DNA of 64,000 nt from an uncultured Glaciecola sp. (GCA_937125395.1 CAKZLI010000044.1:46092-110091); one strand, 5' to 3'; positions 17,310 through 28,553 are shown, numbered from the stretch's first letter. Numbers and translations are program-made. Notes: generated by a model from the sequence alone, not told the origin.

Positions 17310-20081
17310 TTACAAGGCGTCAATCGTCGCACGTTGCTCAGCAAGCTTCGCTAATTGCATCTCCATATCCGCAAGCTTAGCTTGTTCTTTTTCGATCACC
17401 GCAGCAGGTGCTTTACTCACAAAACTCTCGTTGTTGAGCTTGCCAGCGGTTCTAGCGCGATCTTTTTCAATCTTCTCAGCCGCTTTAGCAATCCGCGCTA
17501 ATTCAGCATCTTTATCAATCAAACCTGCCATCGGGATCAATAGTTCCATACCACCTACCATAGCAGCGGCTGAAGCAGGTGCCTCTTCGCCATCAGCAAG
17601 GACAGTGAAGCTTTCAATACGTGCAAGCTTAGTCAATACCGTTGCAACATCATCAAAACGGCGCTGATCCTCAGCACTGACATTTTTGGCTAATACCGTG
17701 AGTGGTTTATTCGGAGAAATATCCATCTCACCTCGGATATTTCGGATACCGACCGTACACTGTTTTAACCATTCAATATCACCCGCGGCCTGACTATTAC
17801 GCTTGCTCTGGTCATATTGCACAAATGGTTGAACCATAATGCTAGTGTCAGTGCAATCAACCGCAGTTAACGGCGCAACACGTTGCCAGATTTGTTCGGT
17901 AATATACGGCATAAACGGATGCATTAAGCGCATCAACTGCTCTAATGTATTGATTAGGGTATGACGGGTTCCGCGTTTTTGGGCTTCGCTCGTATCTTCC
18001 GCATTGAGGATCGGCTTAGATAATTCTAAATACCAGTCACAGAATTGGTTCCAAGTAAATTCATACAGACTTTGTGCCGCCAAATCAAACCGATACTCAT
18101 TCATTGATTTTTCAACATCATGGATAGTCTGTTGGAAAGTATCAATAATCCATTCATCGGCTAATGATAGAGCTAACTCGCCACCGTCTTTACCTGAATC
18201 AAACTCTTCAGTATTCATTAATACAAAACGAGATGCGTTCCAGATCTTATTACAGAAATTACGATAGCCTTCTACTCGTCCCATATCAAAGCTGATATCG
18301 CGAGAGGTTGATGCCATCGCTGCGAACGTAAAGCGCAATGCGTCAGTACCATAGGCATTAATGCCTTCTGGAAATTCTTTGCGGGTGCTCTTTTCGATTT
18401 TTTTAGCATCTTGCGGATTCATCATCCCCGAGGTGCGTTTAGCAACTAATGGCTCTAATTCAATACCATCTATCAAATCAATTGGGTCAAGTACGTTACC
18501 CTTTGATTTTGACATTTTATCGCCTTTTTCATCGCGAATTAGGCCGGTGATGTAGATATCTTTAAACGGAATTTTGCCCGTAAATTTCTTAGTCATCATG
18601 ATCATACGCGCCACCCAGAAAAAGATAATATCAAATCCGGTAACGAGCACTGAACTAGGTAAAAAAGTCTCAAGCTCTGGCGTTTCTTCAGGCCAGCCCA
18701 TAGTTGCAAATGGCCATAAAGCAGATGAAAACCAAGTGTCTAGTACATCTTCATCCTGACGTAACACAACATCATCAGCAAGACCATGTTTGGCACGCAC
18801 TTGTGCTTCATCACGTCCGACATAAACATTATTGGCTTGGTCATACCATGCTGGGATCCGATGTCCCCACCATAATTGACGAGAGATACACCAGTCTTGA
18901 ATATTGTTCATCCACTGGTAATAGGTCTTGTTGTAGTTTTCTGGGACAAAACGAATTTCGCCACTTTCGACCGCTTCAATCGCTGGCTTCGCTAAGGATT
19001 CAACCGCAACATACCATTGATCCGTCAAATACGGTTCAATGACCGCACCAGAACGATCACCACGTGGTACTTTGAGTTTGTGTTCGTCGATTTTGACCAG
19101 TATACCGGCGGCATCTAAATCAGCTACGATTTGCTTACGAGCAACAAAGCGATCTAACCCACAATATTGCTCAGGCGCTTGCTCATTGATTTTGGCATCA
19201 TCGGTTAAAATATTGATCATTTGTAGGTCATGACGTTTACCCATATCATAATCGTTAAAATCATGAGCAGGCGTAATTTTGACACACCCCGTACCAAACT
19301 CAGGGTCAACATAATCATCCGCAATAATCGGAATTAATCGCCCGGTAATCGGTAGTTTAATGTCTTTACCGATATAGTCTTGATAGCGTTCATCTTCTGG
19401 ATGTACCGCAACGGCTGTATCACCTAACATGGTTTCTGGTCGGGTAGTAGCAACAACCAATTCTCCACTACCATCTGCTAGTGGATAGCGCATGTGCCAC
19501 ATGTGGCCATTTTCTTCTTCGTTAAGTACTTCAAGGTCTGATACCGCAGTTAACAGGACTGGATCCCAATTAACTAAACGCTTACCGCGATAGATAAGGC
19601 CTTCTTCATGCAACCGAACAAACACTTCTTGCACAGCATCAGATAACCCTGCATCCATCGTAAAGGCTTCACGCGTCCAATCTGGTGAGGTACCTAAACG
19701 ACGCATTTGCTGGGTAATGTTACCACCAGATTCTTTTTTCCAATCCCAAATTTTATCGACAAACGCCTCACGCCCCAAATCATGGCGGGTCTTACCTTGT
19801 GCATTCAATTGACGCTCTACGACCATTTGCGTTGCAATACCAGCATGATCGGTACCACATTGCCATAAGGTATTATCCCCTTTCATGCGATGATAACGAG
19901 TCAATGCATCCATAATGGTATGCTGAAACGCATGCCCCATATGCAAATTTCCTGTTACATTGGGCGGTGGTAGCAATATGCAATAAGGTTCGCCGTGGCC
20001 AGAAGCTTTAAAATAGCCTTTGTCTTCCCATGCTTTGTAGCAGGCTTGTTCGATGTCGCTAGGATTAAATGTTTTATCCAT
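17310..20081 (-). CDS. valS: Valyl-tRNA synthetase
   Basis: Class I synthetase of 923 residues that charges tRNA-Val. The HIGH-type motif is [15 protein letters not shown] near residue 40, the editing domain carries [19 protein letters not shown], and the KMSKS loop is [12 protein letters not shown]. The C-terminal 60-odd residues form the Val-specific coiled coil ([17 protein letters not shown] and onward). It is the last gene of pepA-holC-valS, 19 bases after holC, an order common in gammaproteobacteria. Confidence 0.98.
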   Translation of the reverse strand: MDKTFNPSDIEQACYKAWEDKGYFKASGHGEPYCILLPPPNVTGNLHMGHAFQHTIMDALTRYHRMKGDNTLWQCGTDHAGIATQMVVERQLNAQGKTRHDLGREAFVDKIWDWKKESGGNITQQMRRLGTSPDWTREAFTMDAGLSDAVQEVFVRLHEEGLIYRGKRLVNWDPVLLTAVSDLEVLNEEENGHMWHMRYPLADGSGELVVATTRPETMLGDTAVAVHPEDERYQDYIGKDIKLPITGRLIPIIADDYVDPEFGTGCVKITPAHDFNDYDMGKRHDLQMINILTDDAKINEQAPEQYCGLDRFVARKQIVADLDAAGILVKIDEHKLKVPRGDRSGAVIEPYLTDQWYVAVESLAKPAIEAVESGEIRFVPENYNKTYYQWMNNIQDWCISRQLWWGHRIPAWYDQANNVYVGRDEAQVRAKHGLADDVVLRQDEDVLDTWFSSALWPFATMGWPEETPELETFLPSSVLVTGFDIIFFWVARMIMMTKKFTGKIPFKDIYITGLIRDEKGDKMSKSKGNVLDPIDLIDGIELEPLVAKRTSGMMNPQDAKKIEKSTRKEFPEGINAYGTDALRFTFAAMASTSRDISFDMGRVEGYRNFCNKIWNASRFVLMNTEEFDSGKDGGELALSLADEWIIDTFQQTIHDVEKSMNEYRFDLAAQSLYEFTWNQFCDWYLELSKPILNAEDTSEAQKRGTRHTLINTLEQLMRLMHPFMPYITEQIWQRVAPLTAVDCTDTSIMVQPFVQYDQSKRNSQAAGDIEWLKQCTVGIRNIRGEMDISPNKPLTVLAKNVSAEDQRRFDDVATVLTKLARIESFTVLADGEEAPASAAAMVGGMELLIPMAGLIDKDAELARIAKAAEKIEKDRARTAGKLNNESFVSKAPAAVIEKEQAKLADMEMQLAKLAEQRATIDAL

Positions 20082-20100
20082 CAGTACTCTCAGTTAGGTA

Positions 20101-20544
20101 TTACTTAGTCGTTAACGCCGAAGCGGGGAAAAATTGCATGGCACATCCAGCTTGCTTGAAATAGGCGTAACGAGTTCGGGCAGCGATTTTATCAGCCTCT
20201 GCGACAGGAACAAAGTCGTAAATCGTATGATATCGCTCAGGATTAGGAATTTGGGCCCCCGCAAGATTGATGACAATACTGCGAAGGGCTGTTTGATTCG
20301 CCCATGTAATCTCGACTGGAGCGCCACCACTAGGGCCTTCTCCAACCAAATTATGTGCGATGAAGCGTTCCGGCGGATGCTGCCATAACAATTCGCTAAA
20401 TGCTTCAGCATCTGCTTGTTCTGTGCATAAAACCGTCAATCGCTTTTTTTCAGAATAGCATTTTGCGACAAGATCACAGGCTAACATGGCAATATCATTA
20501 GCCTGAGGGTCATCCGAAAGTTGATAAAAATGCGCTTGTGTCAT
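20101..20544 (-). CDS. holC: DNA polymerase III chi subunit
   Basis: A 147-residue clamp-loader accessory protein that links the polymerase III holoenzyme to single-strand binding protein. ACDLVAKCYSEKKRLTVLC, LLWQHPPERFIAHNL and a C-terminal KQAGCAMQFFP are typical of HolC. It starts one base after the pepA stop and ends 19 bases before valS, so the three genes form one transcript. Confidence 0.93.
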   Translation of the reverse strand: MTQAHFYQLSDDPQANDIAMLACDLVAKCYSEKKRLTVLCTEQADAEAFSELLWQHPPERFIAHNLVGEGPSGGAPVEITWANQTALRSIVINLAGAQIPNPERYHTIYDFVPVAEADKIAARTRYAYFKQAGCAMQFFPASALTTK

Positions 20545-20545
20545 A

Positions 20546-22051
20546 TTAATCTTCTGTCACTACACCAGCTCGGTTCATCAAAAACTGAGCAAGCATGCTC
20601 ACAGGACGACCTGTTGCGCCTTTATTAGCACCGCTGTTCCAAGCCGTACCGGCTATATCCATGTGCGCCCAGTTATATTTTTTTGTAAAACGCGACAAGA
20701 AACAAGCTGCGGTGATAGTACCTGCACCTTTAGCCCCCAGATTCGCCATATCGGCAAATGGTGAGTCAATTTGTGGTTGATATTCATCCCATAGAGGTAA
20801 ACGCCATGCACGATCTGAACTTTGTTCAGACGCATTGAGCAGTTCATGTGCCAGTGGGTTATGGGTCGACATTACGCCAGTAGCATGATGCCCTAACGCA
20901 ACAATACACGCTCCCGTTAATGTCGCAATATCTACGACACAATCTGGCTCAAAACGCTCTACATAAGTCAACGCATCGCATAATACCAAACGACCTTCAG
21001 CATCGGTATTGAGCACTTCAACCGTTTGTCCAGACATCGTCGTGAGAATATCACCAGGGCGATAGGCATTAGCATCGGGCATATTTTCACAACCCGCAAT
21101 CACACCGATGATATTTAACGGTAAATTTAATGCCGCAACGGTATGCATGACACCCAACACAGAAGCTGCGCCACCCATGTCATATTTCATCTCATCCATG
21201 CCAGCACCAGGCTTAATTGAGATACCACCTGAATCAAAGGTTAACCCTTTACCAACTAATACAATCGGCGCTTGATCCGGCTTGCCACCATTGTGCGTGA
21301 CGATACTCATCATCGACTCATTAACCGAACCACGCCCCACTGCTAGGTATGAATTCATTTGTAATTCAGCCATTTGGGCTTCATCGACAACAGCAGTGTG
21401 TAAACTTGGATATGCTTCACCTAGTGCTTGAACCTGCTCCCAAAGATATTTTGGATTACAGATATTAGGCGGCATATTAGCGACATCACGCGTCACTTTA
21501 ACACCAGCAGCGATTGCCATGCCATGCTCTACGGCACGCTCACCAGCAGGCAGTTCTTTGCGCGTGGGCACGTTAAATACCATCTTACGCAGTGGACGAC
21601 GAGGCTCGCCTTTTTTAGTTTTTAATTGCAAAAATGTGTACAGGCTATGTTGCGTAGCTTCAACCGCTTGACGAACTTTCCAATACGTATCGCGACCTTT
21701 AACATGTAATTCAGGTAAAAAACACACCGCTTCCATCGAGCCGGTTTCATTCAATGTTTGGATAGTCTTGGCGAGGATATCTTTGTATTGACGCTCATTA
21801 AGTTCACGCTCTTTGCCACAACCTACAAGTAAGACACGCTCACTTAATACATTCGGTACATGGTGCAACAATAACATTTGTCCGGCTTTACCTTCGAGAT
21901 CACCACGACGAATTAAGTTGCTGATATAACCTTCACTTATCTCATCAAGTTGTTCCGCAACCGGCGTCATTCTGCGGGGTTCAAACACACCCACAACAAT
22001 ACAAGCACTGCGTTGCTTCTCTGGACTGCCACTTTTTACACTAAATTCCAC
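20546..22051 (-). CDS. pepA: Leucyl aminopeptidase PepA (GTG start)
   Basis: Zinc/manganese M17 aminopeptidase; in E. coli the same protein also binds DNA as a recombination and transcription factor. Metal and catalytic segments [15 protein letters not shown] and the signature [10 protein letters not shown] are intact. The frame runs back to an ATG at 22114, but the family begins [16 protein letters not shown], and here GTG at 22051 precedes exactly that sequence with AGGA seven bases upstream. I therefore take 22051, giving 501 residues. The 93-base gap to divergent lptF then holds both promoters. Confidence 0.95.
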   Translation of the reverse strand: MEFSVKSGSPEKQRSACIVVGVFEPRRMTPVAEQLDEISEGYISNLIRRGDLEGKAGQMLLLHHVPNVLSERVLLVGCGKERELNERQYKDILAKTIQTLNETGSMEAVCFLPELHVKGRDTYWKVRQAVEATQHSLYTFLQLKTKKGEPRRPLRKMVFNVPTRKELPAGERAVEHGMAIAAGVKVTRDVANMPPNICNPKYLWEQVQALGEAYPSLHTAVVDEAQMAELQMNSYLAVGRGSVNESMMSIVTHNGGKPDQAPIVLVGKGLTFDSGGISIKPGAGMDEMKYDMGGAASVLGVMHTVAALNLPLNIIGVIAGCENMPDANAYRPGDILTTMSGQTVEVLNTDAEGRLVLCDALTYVERFEPDCVVDIATLTGACIVALGHHATGVMSTHNPLAHELLNASEQSSDRAWRLPLWDEYQPQIDSPFADMANLGAKGAGTITAACFLSRFTKKYNWAHMDIAGTAWNSGANKGATGRPVSMLAQFLMNRAGVVTED

Positions 22052-22144
22052 GTTGAATTCCTCGAAATAACTTGCAAAAAGACCTAGTTTACTTAAAAAT
22101 TTAGCTTTCGCCACTAAAAACAGACGTTTTCTACACTAAATATT

Positions 22145-23275
22145 ATGATTATATTCCGCTATCTCTTGAAGGAAACGTTTAAATCGCAATTTGCGATCTT
22201 CTTTATCCTAATGGCTATTTTTATCACTTTACGATTCGTTCGTGTCCTTGGCGATGCGACTGATGGTGAAATCCCAGCAAACTTAGTATTCGGTTTTTTA
22301 ACCCTTTATTCTCCGGTGCTCGCATCGCTTATTTTACCAATTAGTTTTTTCTTGGGTATTATGATGGCACACGGACGTTTGTATGTTGACTCTGAGATGA
22401 CTGTTTTACAGGCTTGTGGGGTATCACAATGGTACGTCACTCGGGTAATGTTATTGCTTGCTATTGGCTTAGGCTTATTGACGGCGACAGTCACCATGTA
22501 CCTTGCTCCACTTGCCGTCGAAAATGAATATCAATTACGCGAAAAAGCGGGTGCTGAGGCCGGTATCTCCGCCATTATTCCTGGGCGCTTTCAACAAACA
22601 GGTAATGACAAAGCGGTGATTTTTGTACATGAAGTACAAACCCAAGAAAACCAGCTCACCAAAATATTCTTATCCCAAATCGATGCCGACAACGCTGACA
22701 AAGTGCGCGTTATCTATGCCGAAGCTGGCACTATTGAGGTATTACCCAACGGCACACAGTTATTGGTGCTGCTGAATGGACAACAATATGATGGCAGCAT
22801 TGGTCAACAAAATTATCAAGCGGTTAATTTTGATGTGTACCGTATCCAAATCGGTGAACAACAAACCGAATCTATGCGCAGAAAAGTAGCAGCCCTACCG
22901 ACTATTGAGTTAATCGGTGACAATAGTTTTGAGGCTATCGCTGAATTACAGTGGCGCATTGCGATCCCTCTTGCGTTACCTTTTTTGGTGTTGATCGCAG
23001 TGCCCCTATCGAAAGTAAACCCTCGACAAGGTCGATTTGGCAAACTCTTTCCAGCGATCTTAATGTATTTGGGGTATTTTTTGTTATTAATGGCCGCAAG
23101 ACGCGCCTTAGAAGATGGTAAGATCCCAGCTGGTTTAGGTTTGTGGTGGGTACATGGCATTATCTTGTTTATTGGTGCAACATTGATTTCACGGCAACGC
23201 CCCACCGGCGTTAAAGCTCGTGCACTATTGACCAAAGCCAACACTTCTAGCAATACGTCTTCTGGAGATGCCTAA
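22145..23275 (+). CDS. lptF: LPS export ABC transporter permease LptF
   Basis: A 376-residue inner-membrane permease that, with LptG and LptB, pulls lipopolysaccharide out of the inner membrane. Three helices stand at each end with a periplasmic beta-jellyroll region (about 135-265) between. The opening IIFRYLLKETFKSQFAIFF and the MMAHGRLYVDSEMTVLQACG coupling segment are characteristic. Its stop codon overlaps the start of lptG as TAATG, so the two are translationally coupled. It is divergent from pepA. Confidence 0.95.
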   Translation: MIIFRYLLKETFKSQFAIFFILMAIFITLRFVRVLGDATDGEIPANLVFGFLTLYSPVLASLILPISFFLGIMMAHGRLYVDSEMTVLQACGVSQWYVTRVMLLLAIGLGLLTATVTMYLAPLAVENEYQLREKAGAEAGISAIIPGRFQQTGNDKAVIFVHEVQTQENQLTKIFLSQIDADNADKVRVIYAEAGTIEVLPNGTQLLVLLNGQQYDGSIGQQNYQAVNFDVYRIQIGEQQTESMRRKVAALPTIELIGDNSFEAIAELQWRIAIPLALPFLVLIAVPLSKVNPRQGRFGKLFPAILMYLGYFLLLMAARRALEDGKIPAGLGLWWVHGIILFIGATLISRQRPTGVKARALLTKANTSSNTSSGDA

Positions 23276-24339
23276 TGTTTAGCATTATCGATATCTATAT
23301 TGCGCGCACATTACTCGGCACCGTATTCGTCACCTTATCAACGTTGATTGGCTTAAGTGCATTAATCAAATTTGTTGAACAACTCCGCAAGGTCGGTGAA
23401 GGGGATTATGATTTAATTGTGGCTGGTATGTTCGTACTATTTAGCTTACCGCGCGATATTGAACAATTTTTTCCAATGGCAACCTTGCTTGGTGGTCTAA
23501 TTGGGATGGGATTACTGGCAAGTAATTCAGAGCTCATCGTAATGCAAGCTGCAGGAATGAGTAAGTGGAATATCATCCAATCGGCGATGAAATGTGCCGT
23601 TATCATGGTCGGTTGCATTATTCTTGTTGGTGAATACGTTACCCCTGTTAGTGAAGCCAAAGCCAAACAAATCCGCAGCGAAGCTTTATCAAGTGGCAAG
23701 TTATTTACGGCCAACAAAGTGGTCTGGACGAAAGACGGTAGTGATTTTGTGAGTATTGGTAATGTATTTAACCAAGAAAATTTAGGCAATGTGACTATTT
23801 ACAAATTTGATGATGCACTTAACTTAACGCAAATCGTGGCCGCTCGCAGTGCTGAATTTGTGGATGTATCTTGGGCCTTACAAGATGTACAAATTACTTA
23901 TTTTAATGAAGAGAGTATTCGTACCAATCGAATCTCATTAACTGAATGGCAAGCAGCACTCACGCCAGATAAGCTGTCGGTGGCAACGGTTAAACCCGAA
24001 GCGTTATCTATTCAAGGGTTATATAGCTATGTCGAGTACTTAGAAAATAACCAACAAGATGCTTCTCGCTATGAATTGGCAATGTGGCGTAAAATAGTGC
24101 AACCAGTATCTGTCTGTGTGATGCTGTTGATGGCATTTTCGTTTGTGTTTGGTTCGTTGCGCTCAAGCACGATGGGCTCGCGGATTATTATCGGCACCTT
24201 GACTGGATTTAGCTTTTTTATTGCGAATGAAGTATTTGGCCCATTTGCATTAGTCTATAACTTACCGCCATTGTTAGGAGCTTTGGTACCTAGTATCTTA
24301 TTCGCAGGGATTGCAGTGCTGTTATTGCGCCGTCAGTAA
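23275..24339 (+). CDS. lptG: LPS export ABC transporter permease LptG
   Basis: Partner of LptF, 354 residues with the same three-plus-three helix layout. MFSIIDIYIARTLLGTVFVTL opens the protein and LLASNSELIVMQAAGMSKW is the cytoplasmic coupling helix. PVSVCVMLLMAFSFVFGSLRSSTMGSR-type sequence marks helix 4 and the loop after it. It shares one base with the lptF stop codon. Confidence 0.95.
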   Translation: MFSIIDIYIARTLLGTVFVTLSTLIGLSALIKFVEQLRKVGEGDYDLIVAGMFVLFSLPRDIEQFFPMATLLGGLIGMGLLASNSELIVMQAAGMSKWNIIQSAMKCAVIMVGCIILVGEYVTPVSEAKAKQIRSEALSSGKLFTANKVVWTKDGSDFVSIGNVFNQENLGNVTIYKFDDALNLTQIVAARSAEFVDVSWALQDVQITYFNEESIRTNRISLTEWQAALTPDKLSVATVKPEALSIQGLYSYVEYLENNQQDASRYELAMWRKIVQPVSVCVMLLMAFSFVFGSLRSSTMGSRIIIGTLTGFSFFIANEVFGPFALVYNLPPLLGALVPSILFAGIAVLLLRRQ

Positions 24340-24357
24340 CACGCCGCTTAGATTAGA

Positions 24358-24903
24358 TTAGCGCCAAGATTTATGATCATTGGCGCTTTCAGTTAACACT
24401 AAGATTTCGGTTTGGGCGACGAGATCTTGCAATGACTGTTTTTGTTTTGGCTGAAACAACACCAGTATCGTTCCTAGCCCGCCCAAAGAACATAACAAGC
24501 GTAACCACAAACGCCCCATTGTCATCGGTGTATCAGTCGTACTGAACATGCGCATGCGCCAGGCTCGCATCCCAATGGTTTGGCCTCCTTTTGCCCAAAA
24601 CCACAAAAAGAATAAGATGATCCAACCCGCTACCCACACTTGCACTAGCGTCATGAACACTAAAGATTGACTAAGAAAGTCACTAAAATGCTCGATGTGC
24701 TGCCCGATTAACCCGCGAGCATGCAATATGGTTAATGCCACAAGAATAATTAATCCTGCACACATTCCTACTGCAATAGCGACCAGCGAATCATAAATCA
24801 TGGCTGCAATGCGACGCATAAATCCTGCACGAGGATAATCTCTTTGTTTTGGTGGATGTTTTTTACCCATGAGCTTATTCATATAATCAATATTAATGGC
24901 CAT
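24358..24903 (-). CDS. RDD family membrane protein
   Basis: A 181-residue protein with an RDD domain: a basic N-terminus (KKHPPKQRDYPRAGFMRRIAAMIYDSLV) carrying the Arg and Asp that name the family, three membrane helices, and GQTIGMRAWRMRM after helix 2. RDD proteins are membrane proteins of mostly unknown role, some proposed as cation antiporters. It is convergent with lptG. A hairpin over its last codons could serve lptG. Confidence 0.85.
   Translation of the reverse strand: MAINIDYMNKLMGKKHPPKQRDYPRAGFMRRIAAMIYDSLVAIAVGMCAGLIILVALTILHARGLIGQHIEHFSDFLSQSLVFMTLVQVWVAGWIILFFLWFWAKGGQTIGMRAWRMRMFSTTDTPMTMGRLWLRLLCSLGGLGTILVLFQPKQKQSLQDLVAQTEILVLTESANDHKSWR
24360..24387 (+). terminator. Weak hairpin after lptG
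   Basis: AGCGCCAA and TTGGCGCT pair perfectly over eight bases with a 12-base loop, but only TTC follows. It lies 21 bases after the lptG stop and overlaps the end of the RDD gene. Confidence 0.4.
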
Positions 24904-24981
24904 ATCTTACCTTATCCAGTACACAAAAGTCAGGTTAAAGCATTAAACGCCAGATTATGTGACAAAATTGCTATAAAACAC

Positions 24982-25009
24982 TTGCACCATTCATTGAGGT
25001 GGTTATAAT
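24982..25009 (+). promoter_or_regulatory. Sigma-70 promoter of tRNA-Leu
   Basis: TTGCAC and a perfect TATAAT are separated by 16 bases, followed by a GC-containing start region. The tRNA gene begins about 50 bases past the predicted transcription start. Confidence 0.75.
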
Positions 25010-25066
25010 CGCACTCCAATTTTCAGAATCTAACGTTATCACGTGACGCTAGAGACACTTTTTAAT

Positions 25067-25151
25067 GCCGGTGTGGTGGAATTGGTAGACACGACGGATT
25101 CAAAATCCGTTGCAGCAATGCGTGGCGGTTCAAGTCCGCCCACCGGTACCA
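25067..25151 (+). tRNA. tRNA-Leu, anticodon CAA
   Basis: An 85-base tRNA with acceptor strands GCCGGTG and CACCGGT (G-U at the first pair), D-loop GGTAGACAC, anticodon stem ACGGA/TCCGT around loop TTCAAAA, a long variable arm as in leucine tRNAs, T-loop GTTCAAGTC and an encoded CCA end. The anticodon CAA reads UUG. No integrase or duplicated 3' end is visible nearby. Confidence 0.96.
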
Positions 25152-25158
25152 AAATAAC

Positions 25159-25191
25159 AAAGCCCCGACTCGTAAGAATTGGGGCTTTTTT
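25159..25191 (+). terminator. Terminator after tRNA-Leu
   Basis: AAAGCCCC and GGGGCTTTTTT enclose a 14-base loop directly after the tRNA. Confidence 0.9.
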
Positions 25192-25218
25192 ATGATAACC
25201 TCGCAGTGCCTTTATAAT

Positions 25219-26313
25219 TTATTCGATGTTCGCCAATTCATCTAAATAAATCATGACTTCTCGGCTTGCTTCTTCCATATTAATTAAAGATTGAGCAGCC
25301 TCTTGTTTACGCTCTTCTGCAATATACATCAACGCTTGTACACCCATCGCATGCACATCACTGTGTGGTTTATCTAATTTATTAAACGCGCTATGTCCTG
25401 CATATTCCTGACGGCCATTGGATTGATACCACTTTCCTAAGCGACACATCGTATGATCTGCAAATTCACTGATGCGTTTATTACACAATCCATAAATAAC
25501 AGCATATATTTCACTTTTCCAAACGATATGATCAAGCTTTACTGTTTGAATAAATGAACGATGAGAACTGTTACTAATTGTCGCTTTCATCGAACTACAA
25601 CATTCAACAATTGAGCCGTAGTCTTGGTTCAATTTATCAACGCCTTGCGACAACGTATCATTATTTCCACGAATATCATCGACTGAATCTACGGCCCCCT
25701 TGGTGGCAAAAATAATGCTATTAACCAAATCTGCCACTTCACTGGCTGATTTATTGGTTTCATTAGCAAGCGTCCGCACTTCATCAGCAACAACACTAAA
25801 ACCGCGTCCAGCATCCCCTGCTCTTGCCGCTTCAATAGCCGCGTTTAATGCCAGTAAGTTAGTCTGATCCGAAATACTGGTGATCGTCGCTACAAATTTA
25901 TTAATATGATCGGCTTTATCTGATAATCCTGTAATGTTGGTCGTCATGCCACCCATTTTTGAACTGAGATCATTCATCGAGCCTGCGATTTGAGTGAGGG
26001 ATGCAGATGAAACATTAAATAATTGATTGATGTTTTTGAGCGAGTCATTTTGTTGGTCAATTTTTTGGAAAGAATCCAAAACCGTGCTTCGGATCCCTTC
26101 AACTTGCTTGAGCGATTCAAGCATACAAGTAACTAATTTGCGTTCATAACTGTCAGGGGAGTTTTTTTCTTGTGCGGCAGCTAGTGCTTCAGCCCGTAAT
26201 TGCTCATTACACGCTTGTAATTCCGCCACTTCTTGAGTGAGAGATGAGACTGACTGCGATAGCGTGTGTTTTTCAGATTGTATCTTTTGGTAACTTGCCG
26301 ACAAGACAAACAT
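25219..26313 (-). CDS. Soluble chemoreceptor-like protein with C-terminal CZB zinc-binding domain
   Basis: A 364-residue protein without membrane helices. Residues 10-60 form a coiled coil, about 60-260 a short methyl-accepting signalling domain with the conserved hairpin tip ([20 protein letters not shown]), and about 265-360 a CZB domain. The CZB ligands are visible as [21 protein letters not shown] (Cys) and SDVHAMG. CZB proteins sense zinc or hypochlorite and often control cyclases or chemotaxis. The adjacent genes give no clear partner. Confidence 0.85.
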   Translation of the reverse strand: MFVLSASYQKIQSEKHTLSQSVSSLTQEVAELQACNEQLRAEALAAAQEKNSPDSYERKLVTCMLESLKQVEGIRSTVLDSFQKIDQQNDSLKNINQLFNVSSASLTQIAGSMNDLSSKMGGMTTNITGLSDKADHINKFVATITSISDQTNLLALNAAIEAARAGDAGRGFSVVADEVRTLANETNKSASEVADLVNSIIFATKGAVDSVDDIRGNNDTLSQGVDKLNQDYGSIVECCSSMKATISNSSHRSFIQTVKLDHIVWKSEIYAVIYGLCNKRISEFADHTMCRLGKWYQSNGRQEYAGHSAFNKLDKPHSDVHAMGVQALMYIAEERKQEAAQSLINMEEASREVMIYLDELANIE

Positions 26314-26407
26314 AATTAGTCCTTTAAAATATGTGTTAACACGAATCTGCTGTATGCGTTCGTTGTTAATCTATATCGGCGTTAGTTAAGCATTCTTTAT
26401 GCTCAAA

Positions 26408-26764
26408 TTACTCTTCTTGAGGCATGATATCCTTTAATCCACCGGCATTGATCACGTTGGTAAAACCCGCCGCTTGTAACTCAATGGTCGATTTTGCTGC
26501 GCGCTTCCCTGAGCGACAATACAGCACAATGGAGGCATCTTTATCAATTCTACTGGCTATTACTTTATCTAATAATTGTGTGTTTTGCATATGCAGTGCT
26601 TTAGGATGATGCCCCGCTGACCACTCCCAATCAGTTCTTACATCAATAACAATTGCTCCTTTAGCAATGGCAGCAAGTCCTTTGGCTGTATCAACTTCTT
26701 GAGCGTTAAGCGAATAGGAGAAGAGAATAATAGAACAAAAAGTGACTATATTTAACCAACGCAT
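26408..26764 (-). CDS. Periplasmic rhodanese-like protein
   Basis: A 118-residue single-domain rhodanese with a signal peptide of about 21 residues (cleavage near LNA-QE). The active loop CRSGKR has the catalytic Cys at 83. Such secreted proteins resemble PspE and GlpE-type thiosulfate:cyanide sulfurtransferases. DVRTDWEWSAGHHPKALHM is the usual N-terminal rhodanese segment. It is not in an obvious operon. Confidence 0.87.
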   Translation of the reverse strand: MRWLNIVTFCSIILFSYSLNAQEVDTAKGLAAIAKGAIVIDVRTDWEWSAGHHPKALHMQNTQLLDKVIASRIDKDASIVLYCRSGKRAAKSTIELQAAGFTNVINAGGLKDIMPQEE

Positions 26765-26978
26765 GATAATTCCTTGTGAGAATGTTGCTATTTTTTTCGT
26801 TTTAATATCGACTAATGTAGACCCATTTAGTACGAAATAGTTGCAAATTGATTATTGTTCATCACTAAAAATAGTAATCTGGCAGACATTAGATACATTT
26901 AAACGGTGTCAATCTCAGGGCATATAGTTATCATATGGCATCTTATTATATTTATCAATTTAACCAGAGACTGCTTTT

Positions 26979-28475
26979 ATGAGCCCATCGGACGTTTCAG
27001 CAAGCTGCGAACAAAAACCAACATTACACCGAGCACAATACCAAAATATTGGTTTGATTCTAGGCCCGCTTGTATTTGTCTTAATGATGCTGTTGGATGC
27101 ACAACAATCTACCATGCCAATAGCAGCATGGCGTACCGCAGCAATCGGCATGTGGATGGCAATTTGGTGGGCTACGGAAGCTATTCCTGTCCCAGCAACC
27201 GCATTTATCCCTTTAATCACCTTTGATGTACTGGGCGTAGCATCAATCAAAGACGCAGCAGCAGCCTATGCAAACCCGATAATCTATTTGTTTTTGGGTG
27301 CGTTTGTATTAGCGATTGCCGTGGAACGCTGGCAGCTTCATAAGCGCATCGCATTGGTTATCCTATCCAAAACCGGCACCAATGGTAACAGTCTTATAGG
27401 CGGCTTTATGGTCGTCGCTGCCGTGTTATCCATGTGGATGACTAACACTTCGACCACCATGATGCTGCTGCCCATCGCTTTGTCTGTGGTGACCGTCATT
27501 GCAGAAAAAGTGGCAGGATTATCGGACAAACAAATCGCGCATTTTCAAGCAGCGATGCTATTAAGCTTAGCCTATGGCGCAACTATTGGCGGGCTAGCAA
27601 CCTTAATAGGTACACCGCCCAATGCATTATTGGCTGCGTACCTATCACAAAGTCACGGGATTGAATTAGGCTTTGCTCAATGGATGGCCATTGGTGTGCC
27701 AGTATCGATGGTGATGTTGCCAATTGCTTGGTTTGTGTTGACACGAATTTCGTTTCAAGTGGATATTCAAGCAGATGCAAAGGTCGAGGCACATTTACAA
27801 CAACTCAAATCTGAATTAGGCCCGATTTCTTCTGCTGAGAAGCGTGTCGCATTGGTGTTTTTAGGGGTTGTGCTCGCTTGGATGTTACGCCGTCCAGTTA
27901 CCGAGATGCTCGGAGTGACAGGCGTTAGTGATGCCATGATTGCCATTACCGCTGCCATATTATTATTTATTATTCCGTCGGGTGAAAAAGAACAATACCA
28001 GCTGATCACTTGGCCTGATGTGACCCGCTTACCTTGGGGCGTGTTGATATTATTTGGTGGAGGATTAAGCTTAGCTTCTGCAGTTTCTAGTTCTGGACTA
28101 GCCTTATGGTTAGGCGAAACAGTGTCAGCAATGGGCACATCTCAGCTGATATTATTAATCATATTAACGACGGCCTTGGTCATATTTTTAACTGAATTGA
28201 CTAGTAATTTAGCCACTACGGCGACATTTTTGCCGGTCATGGGTGCCATTGCAATCCAACAAGACTTATCACCGCTAATGCTCAGTGTGCCGATTACCCT
28301 AGCGGCAAGCTGCGCCTTTATGTTACCTGTTGCTACGCCGCCCAACGCTATTGTCTTTGCATCAGGCATGCTGACTATTCCACAGATGATCCGCAGTGGT
28401 TTGCTGCTAAACTTAATTGGATTAGTGCTATTAACCTTAGTGGCAATTTGGTGGGCACCGTTTATACTGAATTAA
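26979..28475 (+). CDS. DASS (SLC13) family sodium/anion symporter
   Basis: A 498-residue inner-membrane transporter with about 11 helices and two helix-hairpin motifs. MTNTSTTMMLLPIAL and ELTSNLATTATFLPVM are the paired Ser-Asn-Thr-type motifs that bind sodium and carboxylate, and TPPNALLAAYL and ATPPNAIVFASG are the companion Pro-rich loops. Substrates in this family are dicarboxylates, citrate, sulfate or similar anions. The initial 25 residues are hydrophilic. Its stop codon lies inside the first unit of an 11-base tandem repeat. Confidence 0.9.
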   Translation: MSPSDVSASCEQKPTLHRAQYQNIGLILGPLVFVLMMLLDAQQSTMPIAAWRTAAIGMWMAIWWATEAIPVPATAFIPLITFDVLGVASIKDAAAAYANPIIYLFLGAFVLAIAVERWQLHKRIALVILSKTGTNGNSLIGGFMVVAAVLSMWMTNTSTTMMLLPIALSVVTVIAEKVAGLSDKQIAHFQAAMLLSLAYGATIGGLATLIGTPPNALLAAYLSQSHGIELGFAQWMAIGVPVSMVMLPIAWFVLTRISFQVDIQADAKVEAHLQQLKSELGPISSAEKRVALVFLGVVLAWMLRRPVTEMLGVTGVSDAMIAITAAILLFIIPSGEKEQYQLITWPDVTRLPWGVLILFGGGLSLASAVSSSGLALWLGETVSAMGTSQLILLIILTTALVIFLTELTSNLATTATFLPVMGAIAIQQDLSPLMLSVPITLAASCAFMLPVATPPNAIVFASGMLTIPQMIRSGLLLNLIGLVLLTLVAIWWAPFILN

Positions 28476-28515
28476 TCGCACCTTAATCGCATTTTAATCG
28501 CACTTTAATCTCACT
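28472..28515 (+). repeat. Four 11-base tandem repeats after the DASS gene
   Basis: Four units TTAATCGCACC, TTAATCGCATT, TTAATCGCACT and TTAATCTCACT follow one another without gaps, then a partial TTAAC. The period of 11 is close to one helical turn. The repeat overlaps the DASS stop codon and ends 80 bases before the next gene. Confidence 0.9.
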
Positions 28516-28553
28516 TTAACTATAACTCGATATTGGAAGCCGTTAAGTAGTCA

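Noticed and set aside
22052..22114. Longer pepA with ATG start at 22114
   Set aside because: The added residues are not in the family, while GTG at 22051 has AGGA at good spacing and begins the conserved N-terminus.
25067..25191. tRNA-Leu as an integration site for an island
   Set aside because: No integrase, no repeated 3' tRNA end and ordinary chromosomal genes on both sides.
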